Notes: a model not told the origin generated them from the letters alone. DNA of 21,996 nucleotides from DASXRU01 sp033856235 (GCA_033856235.1 JAWVFI010000026.1:1-21996), one strand, 5' to 3'; shown: positions 9,201 through 16,892, counted from the stretch's first letter. Numbers and translations are program-made.

Positions 9201-10073
9201 GTGGCGGACGAACTGCACAACGGCGCCTTCTATCGCTACAACGCCTTACAGGTGGATCTGCGACGTCGCTTCTCGGGCGGGCTTTACCTGAACGCCAACT
9301 ACACTTTTGAGAAGGAACTGACCAACGGTCAGGGCACCGGTCAAACACGTGTGGAAGCGTTTCTGGATAACGCCACGCCTAGTCTGGAAGTTGCTCGCGC
9401 TGACTATGACCAACGGCATGTCTTTAACATGACCGCTCAATACGAGTTTCCGTTCGGCAAAGGCAAGCGTTTCTTTGGTGGTATCGGTAACTGGGGCGAC
9501 CGCGTCCTGGGTGGATGGCAGCTCAATTCGCTCATCCGCTGGTCAACCGGTGCTCCGATCACGGTTACGGATGCGCGCGGAACGCTGAACCGCGCCGGCC
9601 GTTCGGCACGTCAGACTGCCCTTACGAATCTGACGACGAGCGAACTGAGAGCTCTCAGCGGACTCTATGTCACTCCTAATGGAGTCTTCTTCTTCGATCC
9701 GAAGCTACTCGGTCGAAACCCAGATGGCTCGCTTCAGACTGGCAGGACCGGCCGCGGTTCCGAAGGATTCCTGCAGCCGCTATTCGATGGCCAGGTCTTC
9801 TTTAACAACGTCCCCGGGGGCACCAGTCCGCTATCTCGCGCCATCTTTGATGGCCCGACGAATTTCAATCTCGATGCTTCGTTACTCAAGAATATCCGCG
9901 TAACTGAGTCGTCGAGAGTTCAACTTAGGGGCGAGCTCTACAATGTGTTCAACCACACGCAGTTCACGCCCAGTTCTCAGTTCCTGGACATTAACAGTAT
10001 TAACTTCGGTCGTATCACGGCGTTGGCCGCCAACCCGCGCATCGTTCAGTTTGGTATTCGCATCGAATTCTAA
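6204..10073 (+). CDS. Oar-like TonB-dependent receptor 2 with carboxypeptidase-regulatory-like domain
   Basis: The 1289-residue protein has a clean signal peptide (MKRFIFATLMLCLFSVAALA, then Q21). A CarboxypepD_reg-like domain spans ~25-110 (GRLVGVVSDASGVIQKATVV, GGFTFGAVDVGTYTVTVTAPG). The plug covers ~125-240 (LLELPLLTRNPLALILTQPG, SINGQRTSFTNIVRDGINIQD, STPRGQNKFSG), followed by a long barrel ending FGIRIEF with a terminal Phe. The architecture matches receptor 1, but the sequences differ clearly: the plug lacks the NAEYGRNSGAIINVVTKSG form and has AGFGGGQLTLSTPRGQ instead. It is likely a different-substrate relative, not a recent duplicate. It should sit in the outer membrane and take energy from TonB/ExbBD, none of which are encoded here. 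A terminator, then two paralogous exported proteins, follow. Confidence 0.93.
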   Translation: MKRFIFATLMLCLFSVAALAQTSTGRLVGVVSDASGVIQKATVVLKDNKTGSEKTTETNDQGGFTFGAVDVGTYTVTVTAPGHKTHTSTEVKIDTGAEYSLPVSLEVGAISENVTVVAGADIINSSNGEINSTIGPRQLLELPLLTRNPLALILTQPGSSSNPLQNTSINGQRTSFTNIVRDGINIQDNFIRSNATDFAPSRPSVDDVGEFTNTTLAGADAGFGGGQLTLSTPRGQNKFSGALFEFNRNSKFAANTFFNNALGTYTATEAPVLSGLKKVGDPRGPLPFRNRNQYGGKLSGPIIKNKLFFFGYYEGLRDVVTANDLTTTLTPGTAAGNFTYTAACTNIGTNLCPTGITPGQNVTVSILNPALGTGITTVDPTIASRFLSRLPGGNTTEAGDTRNTIGYRFAQASGQNRDTYTTRFDYDLNTNNSVKVVYNYVKEGNQRADQDSTFNLVPRVNQPSTNRLLSLGYVATPTPKLTNEMTGGFFKSVPVFLSDEPAKSSFFIVPTLITNPEVTFLNQGRTVTTTNFNDNASYSWGDHSFKFGGAFQNVDIDSFNDAGITPSYTLGINALTPQISATQFVNNTLFPGGVPAAQQATANSLLALLGGIVVSGTRSYNVQDQTSGFIAGATQKRIFNVKSYGVFFSDQWRATPSLTLNLGLRWDYYTPLKMVNGLALEPIMKPGQSTIDTILDPNGAFQFVGGNAGNPGEFYRGDKNNFAPILSFAWSPHSQSGFTGWLFGNGKTVVRGGFRMSYVNDEMVRAPDNALLNNSGLNFASGAINPATLGTTLNARVSALPAIPVPTFVANRTFILNNTTVAPLFQAAAFIVDPNLQTPRTSEFSFGVQRDIGWSSVLEVRYVGGRSNNLLRAYDANQVDIRGNGFLADYNRALNNCLLQGATITGSGTALSKCTTGAFNPTIAGSQPLTLFPLLGTLSGTPGGIGSVTVAPGGAVTTVAANSTILSQLKGGIPADLATTYVINALSGGVKFTPNPNIFVADELHNGAFYRYNALQVDLRRRFSGGLYLNANYTFEKELTNGQGTGQTRVEAFLDNATPSLEVARADYDQRHVFNMTAQYEFPFGKGKRFFGGIGNWGDRVLGGWQLNSLIRWSTGAPITVTDARGTLNRAGRSARQTALTNLTTSELRALSGLYVTPNGVFFFDPKLLGRNPDGSLQTGRTGRGSEGFLQPLFDGQVFFNNVPGGTSPLSRAIFDGPTNFNLDASLLKNIRVTESSRVQLRGELYNVFNHTQFTPSSQFLDINSINFGRITALAANPRIVQFGIRIEF

Positions 10074-10099
10074 AGCGAACTCAAACGGATGATTTAACC

Positions 10100-10139
10100 C
10101 TGGGGCGTTGCTTTCGCGAGCAGCGCCCCAGTTTTCTTT
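10100..10139 (+). terminator. Rho-independent terminator after receptor 2
   Basis: CTGGGGCGTTGCT at 10100-10112 pairs with AGCAGCGCCCCAG at 10119-10131, a 13-base stem with one G-T pair and a TTCGCG loop. TTTTCTTT follows at 10132-10139. It begins 27 bases after the receptor stop. Its stem shares GGGCGTTGC and AGCGCCC with the terminator behind receptor 1. Confidence 0.9.
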
Positions 10140-10147
10140 GGCGGTAG

Positions 10148-10175
10148 TTGACTAGCGGCAATTGCTGCGTAGAAT
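10148..10175 (+). promoter_or_regulatory. Sigma-70-like promoter for the paralogue 2 gene
   Basis: TTGACT (10148-10153) and TAGAAT (10170-10175) are separated by 16 bases, each one mismatch from the sigma-70 consensus. The site lies just after the receptor 2 terminator and about 70 bases before the ATG at 10246, as expected for independent transcription of the downstream gene. Confidence 0.55.
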
Positions 10176-10245
10176 AGTCGCGGCCGCTCTCCCGAGACCC
10201 GGCCCGGACCCGAAACCCTTCACGCTTTTAAAGGAGCCCTACCCC

Positions 10246-11196
10246 ATGAAACGTTTCCTAATCTTTCTCGTAACGTTGGTTGCCTTAGTGGGATTACTCG
10301 TGCCTGGGGCCGTGACCGGCGGGGCTTCGGCCGACGACAAACCAAAGCCTGAAGATATTGTGGCCAAGCATCTTGACTCCATCGGCACTGCCGAGGCTCG
10401 GAAGCCGAACCGGCCCCGCGGCATGACCGGCACCATCGAGGTAACCATTCGCTCTAAGGGGGTTGCCAAAGGAACGGGCGCCGCCATCCTGGCGTCGGAA
10501 GGCGCAATGAACCTGGTGAGAATGGATTTTGGCGGAAATCAATACCCTTATGACCGAGTCGCCTTTGACGGTGGCAAGATTACGGCCAGTCAGGTCTCTC
10601 CTGGGGTTTATTCCAATCTCGGCAGCTTTGTGCGCAGTTATCCCGAACTGCTCAAAGACGGGCTCCTGGGCGGTTCATTATCGACAGCTTGGCTCCCCCT
10701 CAACTCGGCAGCAATGAAGGGGAAGCTTGAGTATGCCGGTACCAAGAAAGTTAATAATCGACCGGCTATTGAGCTGAGGTACCGCCCCAGCGGCGGTTCT
10801 GATCTAAAAATCAGCCTGTTCTTTGACGCTGAAACTTTTCACCATGTGCGCAGTATTTATCAACACACCGTTTCATCACAGATGAGCGCCAACGTGGGAC
10901 CAGCGCCCAGTAGGGGTGGAGGCGCGACTGCCGCTCCGCCACGACCCGGCAGCAACCCCGCTCCAAGTAATCGCGAAGGAGAGCTTTCAGCTTCCCAGAG
11001 TGAAACGCGCTACGTGCTGAGTGAAGACTTTGATGATTTCAAGCCGGAGGGCGGACTTACCCTGCCTCACAGTTACAAGATTCGTTTTGAACAGGCAGGA
11101 GGATCGTCGCAATTCACCGATTGGGAAATGAAGTTCAACCAGTTCTTTTTCGATCAACCGCTCGAAGCGAAGTTTTTTGACGTCAGCGGCAATTAA
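10246..11196 (+). CDS. Exported LolA-like protein, paralogue 2
   Basis: The 316-residue protein is the longest of the three paralogues. The ATG at 10246 has AAGGAG (10231-10236) nine bases upstream and opens a signal peptide of about 29 residues (ending GGASA). The mature protein starts DDKPKPEDIVAKHLDSIG, then shows NQYPYDRVAFDG, LEYAGTKKVNNRPA, GGSDLKISLFFDAETFHH, SEDFDDFKPEGGLTLPHSYK and a FFDVSGN end. Most blocks are shared nearly residue for residue with the protein encoded at 11299. A Pro/Gly/Ser/Ala-rich insert (about residues 222-250) interrupts the fold before the SASQSETR block and is absent from the others. No mature cysteine or lipobox is seen, so it should be a soluble periplasmic or secreted protein. 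Function unknown; LolA-like is a fold-level guess from the N-terminal pattern. Confidence 0.87.
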   Translation: MKRFLIFLVTLVALVGLLVPGAVTGGASADDKPKPEDIVAKHLDSIGTAEARKPNRPRGMTGTIEVTIRSKGVAKGTGAAILASEGAMNLVRMDFGGNQYPYDRVAFDGGKITASQVSPGVYSNLGSFVRSYPELLKDGLLGGSLSTAWLPLNSAAMKGKLEYAGTKKVNNRPAIELRYRPSGGSDLKISLFFDAETFHHVRSIYQHTVSSQMSANVGPAPSRGGGATAAPPRPGSNPAPSNREGELSASQSETRYVLSEDFDDFKPEGGLTLPHSYKIRFEQAGGSSQFTDWEMKFNQFFFDQPLEAKFFDVSGN

Positions 11197-11241
11197 GCAG
11201 GCGAGCTAAAGAGGATCCCTGCGCTTGACGTTGCGGGCCAG

Positions 11242-11270
11242 TTGTCATTCTCTATTAACCGCCATTGAAT
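11242..11270 (+). promoter_or_regulatory. Possible weak promoter before the paralogue 3 gene
   Basis: TTGTCA (11242-11247) and TTGAAT (11265-11270) lie 17 bases apart in the 102-base gap between the two paralogue genes. The -10 element lacks the conserved A at position 2, so this is tentative. The gene may instead be read from the promoter before paralogue 2, since I see no terminator in the gap. Confidence 0.25.
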
Positions 11271-11298
11271 GTTCTTCTGAATCAAGGGGTCTTTAATT

Positions 11299-12198
11299 AT
11301 GACGCGCTTAATCGCACATCTATGCACCATCGCTGTTGCGGGTTTGCTGTTTCTCGCGCCGGTCGCCGGCAGCGCCCGCTTCGATGACAAGCCGAAGGTC
11401 GAAGAAATCTTAGCCAAACATCTTGACTCGATCGGTAAGCCCGAAGTCCGTAAGGCAACACGTCCACGGGTAATTGCCGGCACCATCGATGTGATGTTTC
11501 GCGCCCGCACCACGGCCAAAGGTCACGGTCTTTTCGTCATGGCTTCAGAAGGCGAATGGAGCGTCTTGAAAATGGATTTCGGCGCCAACCAATATCCCTA
11601 CGACCGGGTCGGCTTTAATGGCAACAAAGTTTCAGCCAGCCAGGTCTCCCCGGGCGCCTACTCAAATCTGGGTAACTTTGTCAGGAGCTATCCGGTGCTC
11701 CTGAAGGAAGGTCTGTTGGGTGGGGCGTTGACTTCGGCGTGGTTGCCTCTGAACCTGGGAGATAACAAGGGCCAACTGGAGTACGGGGGCACCAAAGAAA
11801 TCAACCACCGGCGGGCGCACGAGATCAGGTATCGACCACCGGGCGGGTCCGATCTGAAAATCAGCCTGTTCTTTGACGCTGAAACCTTCCAACATCTGCG
11901 CAGCGTTTATTCGTACGTGATCTCGGCGCGGATGAGCTCAGGAGGTCTGGGCTCTTCGCCCGGCGGCAACGACCGCACGGGAGAAGGTTCGGCTTCGCAA
12001 AGTGAAACGCGCGTCGAGTTGCGCGAGGACTTCTCCGATTTCAAAGCCGAGAGCGGGCTCACCCTCCCACACAGTTACAAGATTCATTGGGAGACGGTAG
12101 GGGCCGGCTCACAGTTCACCGATTGGACGCTCACCCTCAATCGCTTCATGTTCGATACGCACCTGGAGGCGAAGCATTTTGATGTCAGCTCTAATTGA
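11299..12198 (+). CDS. Exported LolA-like protein, paralogue 3
   Basis: The 299-residue protein starts at an ATG with AAGGGG (11284-11289) nine bases upstream. The signal peptide is about 26 residues (ending APVAGSA). The mature chain carries the family blocks: DDKPKVEEILAKHLDSIG, NQYPYDRVGFNG, ASQVSPGAYSNLGNFVRSYP, SAWLPLNLGDNKGQLEYGG, GGSDLKISLFFDAETFQH, SASQSETRVELREDFSDFK, SGLTLPHSYK and an FDVSSN end. It is clearly the closest relative of the preceding gene, which suggests a local tandem duplication followed by change in the signal peptide and linker. The linker here is short and Gly/Ser-rich. It is predicted to be exported and not lipid-anchored. The role is unknown; the partner receptor is inferred from neighbourhood only. 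Confidence 0.87.
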   Translation: MTRLIAHLCTIAVAGLLFLAPVAGSARFDDKPKVEEILAKHLDSIGKPEVRKATRPRVIAGTIDVMFRARTTAKGHGLFVMASEGEWSVLKMDFGANQYPYDRVGFNGNKVSASQVSPGAYSNLGNFVRSYPVLLKEGLLGGALTSAWLPLNLGDNKGQLEYGGTKEINHRRAHEIRYRPPGGSDLKISLFFDAETFQHLRSVYSYVISARMSSGGLGSSPGGNDRTGEGSASQSETRVELREDFSDFKAESGLTLPHSYKIHWETVGAGSQFTDWTLTLNRFMFDTHLEAKHFDVSSN

Positions 12199-12236
12199 GC
12201 CGGGACGATTCCACTGGCGCACCTGGTTCGACGTAA

Positions 12237-13322
12237 ATGAGCAGCGCGACAGTTAACCAACTCTCCCTGGAGCCGCTGGGAGCCGGCGATCTTATCGATC
12301 GCGCCGTGCGGCTCTATCGCCGCCACTTCATCACCCTGATTCGCATCGCCGCCCCGCCGGTAATTATTTCCGCCCTCGGTTCGGTCCTAATCACCATAGG
12401 TTCGCGTGAGTTTACCGGGGCCGGCACCGGCGCCGCCCTGGCGTTCTATGTCCTCCTGATCGCTGCCGGCATGGGCTTCTATTTTGTCGGCACGGTATTC
12501 AGCCTGATTGTCATGGGCGGCGCCACGCGGAACCTGGTGACGCATCTGCTGTGGAATGAACCGGTAACCGCCAGTGCCACCTATGCCGCAGTCAGGAGCC
12601 GCTTCTGGTCTCTGTTGGGAGCGTCGTTGGTGGTCACCTTCTGGCTTTTCATAGCAGGCATGGTCGCGGGCGTTGGGTGGTACATGGCGGGAGCCTTCAG
12701 CGTGCTGGGCGCGATTCTCCTGGCCACGGTTCTACCAGGCTGGATGGCCGTCATTGTCGGCGTCATAGCCGGGGTGGGCGCTACTGCGCTGGGGGTGTGG
12801 ATCTTCTTCTTTCTCGCCGGACGCGTCGCTTACGTACCGCAGGCGATGCTGGTCGAAGGCAAAGGAATCTTCGAAGCTGTCAGTCGCAGCTTTTCACTAG
12901 CGCGCGGCAACGTCCGCCGCTTAATGGCGATGACGCTCTTCACTTCGTTCGCGACCTACTCGGCGCTGATGATCCTGTTGGTTCCGCTCGGCTTTGTTGC
13001 CTGGATAGCCGGCATCAGTTTATCGCCTTTTAATCAATCTGATTGGCCGGCATGGTATTCAGTGGCCTACAATGTAATTTCCCAATCCAGTTATTTACTG
13101 TTGGCCCCGATTTGGATGCTGGGCCTTTCATTGCTTTACGTCGATGAGCGCGTGCGCCACGAAGGTTACGACATCGAACTGATGGCGGCGCGGCAGCTCA
13201 CGGAAATGCCGGCCCTGCGCAATTACATGGCGTCACCTTTTGGTCCGGCGATCGTAATGGGGCGTGCCGCAGCAGTCCCGCCGCCTCCCCTTCCGAGGAG
13301 TTCGATCCTGGGCCTGGGCTAG
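12237..13322 (+). CDS. Polytopic membrane protein (glycerophosphodiester-phosphodiesterase membrane-domain-like)
   Basis: The 361-residue protein begins with the family-type LGAGDLIDRAVRLYRRHF stretch (residues 14-31). It then has roughly six to seven hydrophobic segments (about 35-57, 68-94, 126-150, 153-196, 231-262 and 276-301). After the last segment comes LYVDERVRHEGYDIELM (300-316), a hallmark of this family of integral membrane proteins. The C-terminus is a Pro-rich cytoplasmic tail (VPPPPLPRSS). No catalytic site is visible. The family name comes from a fused domain in other proteins, not from a shown activity. The start has no obvious Shine-Dalgarno sequence and lies 38 bases after the preceding gene. 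It opens a five-gene plus-strand run ending in MoxR and DUF58 genes, where such proteins commonly occur. Confidence 0.8.
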   Translation: MSSATVNQLSLEPLGAGDLIDRAVRLYRRHFITLIRIAAPPVIISALGSVLITIGSREFTGAGTGAALAFYVLLIAAGMGFYFVGTVFSLIVMGGATRNLVTHLLWNEPVTASATYAAVRSRFWSLLGASLVVTFWLFIAGMVAGVGWYMAGAFSVLGAILLATVLPGWMAVIVGVIAGVGATALGVWIFFFLAGRVAYVPQAMLVEGKGIFEAVSRSFSLARGNVRRLMAMTLFTSFATYSALMILLVPLGFVAWIAGISLSPFNQSDWPAWYSVAYNVISQSSYLLLAPIWMLGLSLLYVDERVRHEGYDIELMAARQLTEMPALRNYMASPFGPAIVMGRAAAVPPPPLPRSSILGLG

Positions 13323-13369
13323 CGGGAATCTGAAGCCTGGTCCGCAAACATTTCCTGAGCGCGCGCGCC

Positions 13370-14455
13370 ATGTATCTGGCTCATCCCAAAAGTTTGCTCA
13401 AACCCAACCCATCATCTTTGGGCGCGCGTTCAGGCCTCCTGGCTTTCCTCCTGTTGCTGGTCTGCGCTGGCGCGTCCCAGGCGACGACGGTCACGCAATA
13501 TCGCGAGCGCCTGCACAGCGCTGTCCTGATCCTTAACGCCAACGCGGTCCGCAAGGAACCTGCGGAGGTCGCCGGCATGTCCGCAGCATTCGACCAGGTG
13601 CGGAACTTGTTGCCGATCGGCGAGTCTGTCGAAGCCGATGGCCGTTCAATACCTGTGAACAATGAATGGCTGCACGTGGCGCTGAAGGATTGTGAACAGA
13701 CTCCGGCGACTGGGCTACGAGCGGAAAAGGCCGCCCGCATCACGGAGCGGTTGGAAGCGCTCAGCGCCCGCTTGAATGAGTTTGAAGCCGCGACTTCCAG
13801 TGACCGCCCCGGCAAAGAGCAGAATAAAGCCCGCCTCGAGGAAATCCTGCGCCGCTCCGAATATCAGAAGAAAACCTCCGAGGGCGGAGCGCTGGCCCGG
13901 CTTTGGCGGCGCTTAATGAAGTGGCTCAGCAGTTTGCTTCCCCAATCCCAGCCGCTCAGCCCGGGCTCGGAGAGGACCGCTGCCATAATCTCAAAGGGCG
14001 CACAGATTTTCGTGGTGGCCCTGGCCCTGGCGGTAATTGCCTATGTGGCCTGGAAGCTGGCGCCGCGCTTCCTGCGCAGCCGCAAGTCCAAAAAGAAAAC
14101 CAAACGTGAAGCGCGCATCGTGCTTGGCGAAACCCTGGATCCGGACCAGACCGCCGGAGGCCTAATGGCGGATGCTGAGTCGCTGGCGCGCGCCGGCGAT
14201 TTGCGGGCGGCGATTCGCAAAGCCTACATCGCACTGCTTTGCGAGTTGGGTGACCGCAAGCTTATTCGCCTGGCTCAACACAAGACCAATCGCGACTATC
14301 TCAGCGCCGTGCGCGAAATAGCGCCGCTGCACGAAGAAATGGGAAAGCTGACGCGCAGTTTCGAAAGCCACTGGTATGGCTTTGTGCCGGCAACGGAAAA
14401 CGAGTGGATCAGTTTCCGTAACGGGTATCAAAGGGCTGTGTCACATCAGCAGTAA
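13370..14455 (+). CDS. DUF4129 domain protein
   Basis: The 361-residue protein has a hydrophobic N-terminal segment (about 22-38, likely a signal peptide or anchor). An Arg/Glu-rich helical extracytoplasmic region (about 45-170) follows, then a transmembrane segment (about 211-231) and a very basic stop-transfer stretch (RSRKSKKKTKREAR). The cytoplasmic DUF4129 domain covers ~266-352: AESLARAGDLRAAIRKAYIA, then LAQHKTNRDYLSAVR, and FESHWYGFVPATENEW near the end. DUF4129 domains recur beside MoxR and DUF58 genes and sometimes in transglutaminase-like proteins; their biochemical role is unknown. The gene lies 47 bases after the preceding one and 26 bases before the DUF4350 gene, consistent with an operon. 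An overlapping frame from 13264 is a shadow. Confidence 0.85.
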   Translation: MYLAHPKSLLKPNPSSLGARSGLLAFLLLLVCAGASQATTVTQYRERLHSAVLILNANAVRKEPAEVAGMSAAFDQVRNLLPIGESVEADGRSIPVNNEWLHVALKDCEQTPATGLRAEKAARITERLEALSARLNEFEAATSSDRPGKEQNKARLEEILRRSEYQKKTSEGGALARLWRRLMKWLSSLLPQSQPLSPGSERTAAIISKGAQIFVVALALAVIAYVAWKLAPRFLRSRKSKKKTKREARIVLGETLDPDQTAGGLMADAESLARAGDLRAAIRKAYIALLCELGDRKLIRLAQHKTNRDYLSAVREIAPLHEEMGKLTRSFESHWYGFVPATENEWISFRNGYQRAVSHQQ

Positions 14456-14481
14456 GGTTTGGAGGTTTCCTGGCGGTCCCT

Positions 14482-15858
14482 ATGCGTCAAAGGCTGGCCA
14501 TCGTCGTTACCATCGTAGTCGTGATCGGCGCCCTCGTGGCGCTCAGCAGCGCGTCGTATGTTCACGTTGAGCGGACACCCGACTCCGAGTTCAGCCCCGA
14601 CCGATCGACAATGAATTCGGGGGCCACCGGGACCCGCGCCCTTTACGATTTTCTCCATGAGGCCGGTTACCAGGTAATCCGCTGGCGCGAACCGCCCATC
14701 AACTTGCTTAACGCGCGGGGAATAAAGCCCGCGACCTTTGTAATCATCGGAAGAACTCGCCGGCCAATCGAGGACGAAGAAGCCAGGCTGTTACTTCGTT
14801 GGGTCGCAAGCGGCGGTCGGCTGGTTATAGTTGATAGGCTCCCTGACCCCGCGTTGATCCCGCCGTCGGTTGATTGGCTGGTTACCGCTCAACTGAGTGG
14901 CAATGAGCCATACGGTGTTAGCGCCGACAATTCGGCAGAGGTCACTCAGGGCGTAGACAAACTTGGTCCGGCACAGCCGACGCTGCTGACCGACGGGGTC
15001 GAAGCGGTTCAACCTTCGCGCTTTGCCGGCGTGCTGAAGATCGCGCCAAATATCAAAACTGCCAAGCCGGACGCGAAAGCCAGTGGTTATGACGAGAAGG
15101 GCGCGATCGGCGAGGACACCGCTCCGCTGCCACCCCCGGCTCTTCCGGACAATCCCCCAGCTCCCGTTGTGCACATAGCAGAAAAAGGCGGGGCCCTGCT
15201 ACTCGATATTGCGCACGGCAAGGGAAGGGTCGTTTTACTTGCGGAACCGTTCCTGCTCGCCAACAACGGCATTAGCAGCGCCGACAATCTGCAATTGGCG
15301 ATTAATCTGGCGGGTGGTGGCAACGGGCTGGTTGCTTTTGATGAATTCCATCAGGGACGATCGGCGTCGCAGAACGCACTGTTCGCTTATTTCGCCGGGA
15401 CGCCAGTCATGGCCATGTGCGCGCAGTTGACCTTGCTGATCCTGGTGTTTATTTGGACCAGGGGGCGCCGTTTTGCTCGTCCCCTCCCGCTGCCGCAGGT
15501 GGACCGGCGTTCCAGTTTGGAATTCGTGGCCTCAATGGCTGAACTGCAGGAACGTGCTCGCGCTTATGACCTCGCCCTGGAAAATATCTATCTGCGCACG
15601 CGCAGAGTACTGGCGCGATATGCCGGCGCGGATAACTTCAGTACGCGAAGCGAAATTGCGCAACGGGTTGCAACGCGCTCCCGGATAGACGGAAACGAGC
15701 TTGAAACGTTAATGCGAAACTGTGAAGATGTGATCAACGGGGCGCCGACAAGTTCGCAGCATGCAGTACAGTTGGCGCGGCGACTGCGTGCTCTGGAAGG
15801 ACAATTGGGGTTGCGTATGCGCTCGCGCGACACGCGCCAGGCGGCGAACAAGATCTAA
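14482..15858 (+). CDS. DUF4350 domain membrane protein
   Basis: The 458-residue protein has an N-terminal membrane anchor (about 5-24) and a large extracytoplasmic DUF4350 region (about 35-300). That region starts with SPDRSTMNSGATGTRALYDF and shows a Rossmann-like VIIGRTRRPIEDEEARLLL stretch, GGRLVIVDRL, GKGRVVLLAEPFLLANN and the conserved DEFHQG (287-292). A second membrane segment spans ~308-326, followed by a basic tail with an Arg-rich helical cytoplasmic domain. An Ala/Pro/Lys-rich insert (about 193-228) looks disordered. The fold resembles class I glutamine-amidotransferase-like proteins that lack the catalytic triad; that is family knowledge, not shown here. GGAGG at 14461-14465 lies 16 bases before the ATG, too far to be a standard ribosome site. 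Partner genes are DUF4129, MoxR and DUF58. Confidence 0.83.
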   Translation: MRQRLAIVVTIVVVIGALVALSSASYVHVERTPDSEFSPDRSTMNSGATGTRALYDFLHEAGYQVIRWREPPINLLNARGIKPATFVIIGRTRRPIEDEEARLLLRWVASGGRLVIVDRLPDPALIPPSVDWLVTAQLSGNEPYGVSADNSAEVTQGVDKLGPAQPTLLTDGVEAVQPSRFAGVLKIAPNIKTAKPDAKASGYDEKGAIGEDTAPLPPPALPDNPPAPVVHIAEKGGALLLDIAHGKGRVVLLAEPFLLANNGISSADNLQLAINLAGGGNGLVAFDEFHQGRSASQNALFAYFAGTPVMAMCAQLTLLILVFIWTRGRRFARPLPLPQVDRRSSLEFVASMAELQERARAYDLALENIYLRTRRVLARYAGADNFSTRSEIAQRVATRSRIDGNELETLMRNCEDVINGAPTSSQHAVQLARRLRALEGQLGLRMRSRDTRQAANKI

Positions 15859-15897
15859 CAGTTCAATCAACCTGTAGCTGAACTCACAAAAAACACT

Positions 15898-16851
15898 ATG
15901 CCCGAATATGTCTCCGCCACCATCGAACATATCCGCAACGAGCTGCGCAAGATTATCGTTGGCCAGGATGAACCAATTGAACAAATTCTGGTCGCGATCC
16001 TCGCCGAAGGACACGCGCTGATCGAAGGCGTTCCCGGGACGGCCAAGACGCTGACCGTCAAAACTCTGGCGCGCATTATCAACGCTGGTTTTGGACGTAT
16101 TCAATTCACGCCTGACTTGATGCCTTCGGACATCACGGGCACCAACGTCTTCAATATCTCGACTTCCAATTTCAATCTGCGCCGCGGGCCGGTATTTACA
16201 GACATCCTGCTGGCCGATGAGATCAATCGCACGCCGCCAAAGACCCAGGCCGCATTGCTGGAAGCGATGGAAGAAAGACAGGTGACCATCGATGGCGAAG
16301 CGTACCAACTCTCGCCTATCTTCACGGTGCTGGCCACCGAGAATCCGATTGAGTACGAAGGAACCTATCCGCTTCCGGAAGCCCAGCTTGATCGCTTTCT
16401 GCTGAAGATTCTGCTTGGTTATCCTTCTACGGCTGAAGAAGCGCAGGTGGTGGCAAATTGGAACGCGGGCTTTAACGCGCGACGGCTGGATCAGGTTGAT
16501 ATTCGCCCGTTAACTGATGCCGACGCCATCTCGCGCTGTCGCGCGGAAGTGCGCGCCATGACGATGGAGCCTGGAGTACAGCGTTACGTGGTGGACATTG
16601 TGCGGCGCACTCGCGAGCACCCGTCAGTGCATTACGGCGCCAGCCCGCGGGCGGCGGTCGCGTTGCTGCTTTGTTCCAAAGCGCTTTCGGCAATTCGTGA
16701 CCGCGGTTTTTCGACACCGGATGACGTACGGGACATCGCGCGGCCCGTCTTGCGCCACCGTCTGACCCTGCGGGCTGAAGCCGAGCTGGATGGCGCGACC
16801 ACCGACGCTGTCATCACCGATATTTTGCAAACCGCCGAAGTCCCGCGATAG
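15898..16851 (+). CDS. MoxR-family AAA+ ATPase
   Basis: The 317-residue protein has every core element of a MoxR AAA+ ATPase. Walker A is GVPGTAKT (44-51), and the MoxR-typical FTPDLMPSDITGTNVFN follows (70-86). Walker B is ILLADEINR (103-111), leading into TPPKTQAALLEAMEERQVT; sensor 1 is ATENP (146-150); an arginine-finger candidate sits in EAQLDRFLLK (161-170). The C-terminal helical lid holds the HYGASPRAAVALL sensor 2 region. It should be a cytosolic hexameric ATPase acting as a chaperone or remodeller, usually with DUF58 or VWA-domain partners, and a DUF58 gene follows. The start is an ATG 39 bases after the preceding stop in an A-rich stretch, with no Shine-Dalgarno sequence. Confidence 0.95.
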   Translation: MPEYVSATIEHIRNELRKIIVGQDEPIEQILVAILAEGHALIEGVPGTAKTLTVKTLARIINAGFGRIQFTPDLMPSDITGTNVFNISTSNFNLRRGPVFTDILLADEINRTPPKTQAALLEAMEERQVTIDGEAYQLSPIFTVLATENPIEYEGTYPLPEAQLDRFLLKILLGYPSTAEEAQVVANWNAGFNARRLDQVDIRPLTDADAISRCRAEVRAMTMEPGVQRYVVDIVRRTREHPSVHYGASPRAAVALLLCSKALSAIRDRGFSTPDDVRDIARPVLRHRLTLRAEAELDGATTDAVITDILQTAEVPR

Positions 16852-16890
16852 AGGAGGCAGGAGCAGGAGCAGGAGCAGGAGGCAGTGCTG
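16852..16890 (+). repeat. AGGAGC hexamer array behind the MoxR gene
   Basis: Three perfect AGGAGC copies (16859-16876) are flanked on both sides by AGGAGGC (16852-16858 and 16877-16883). The array starts at the base after the MoxR stop codon. The second flank is a full Shine-Dalgarno match eight bases before an ATG at 16891, but that frame stops after five codons. Confidence 0.7.
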
Positions 16891-16892
16891 AT

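Noticed and set aside
1259..12198. A SusC/SusD polysaccharide utilisation locus
   Set aside because: No SusD-like lipoprotein, glycoside hydrolase or sensor is present, and the receptors have the Oar-type layout.
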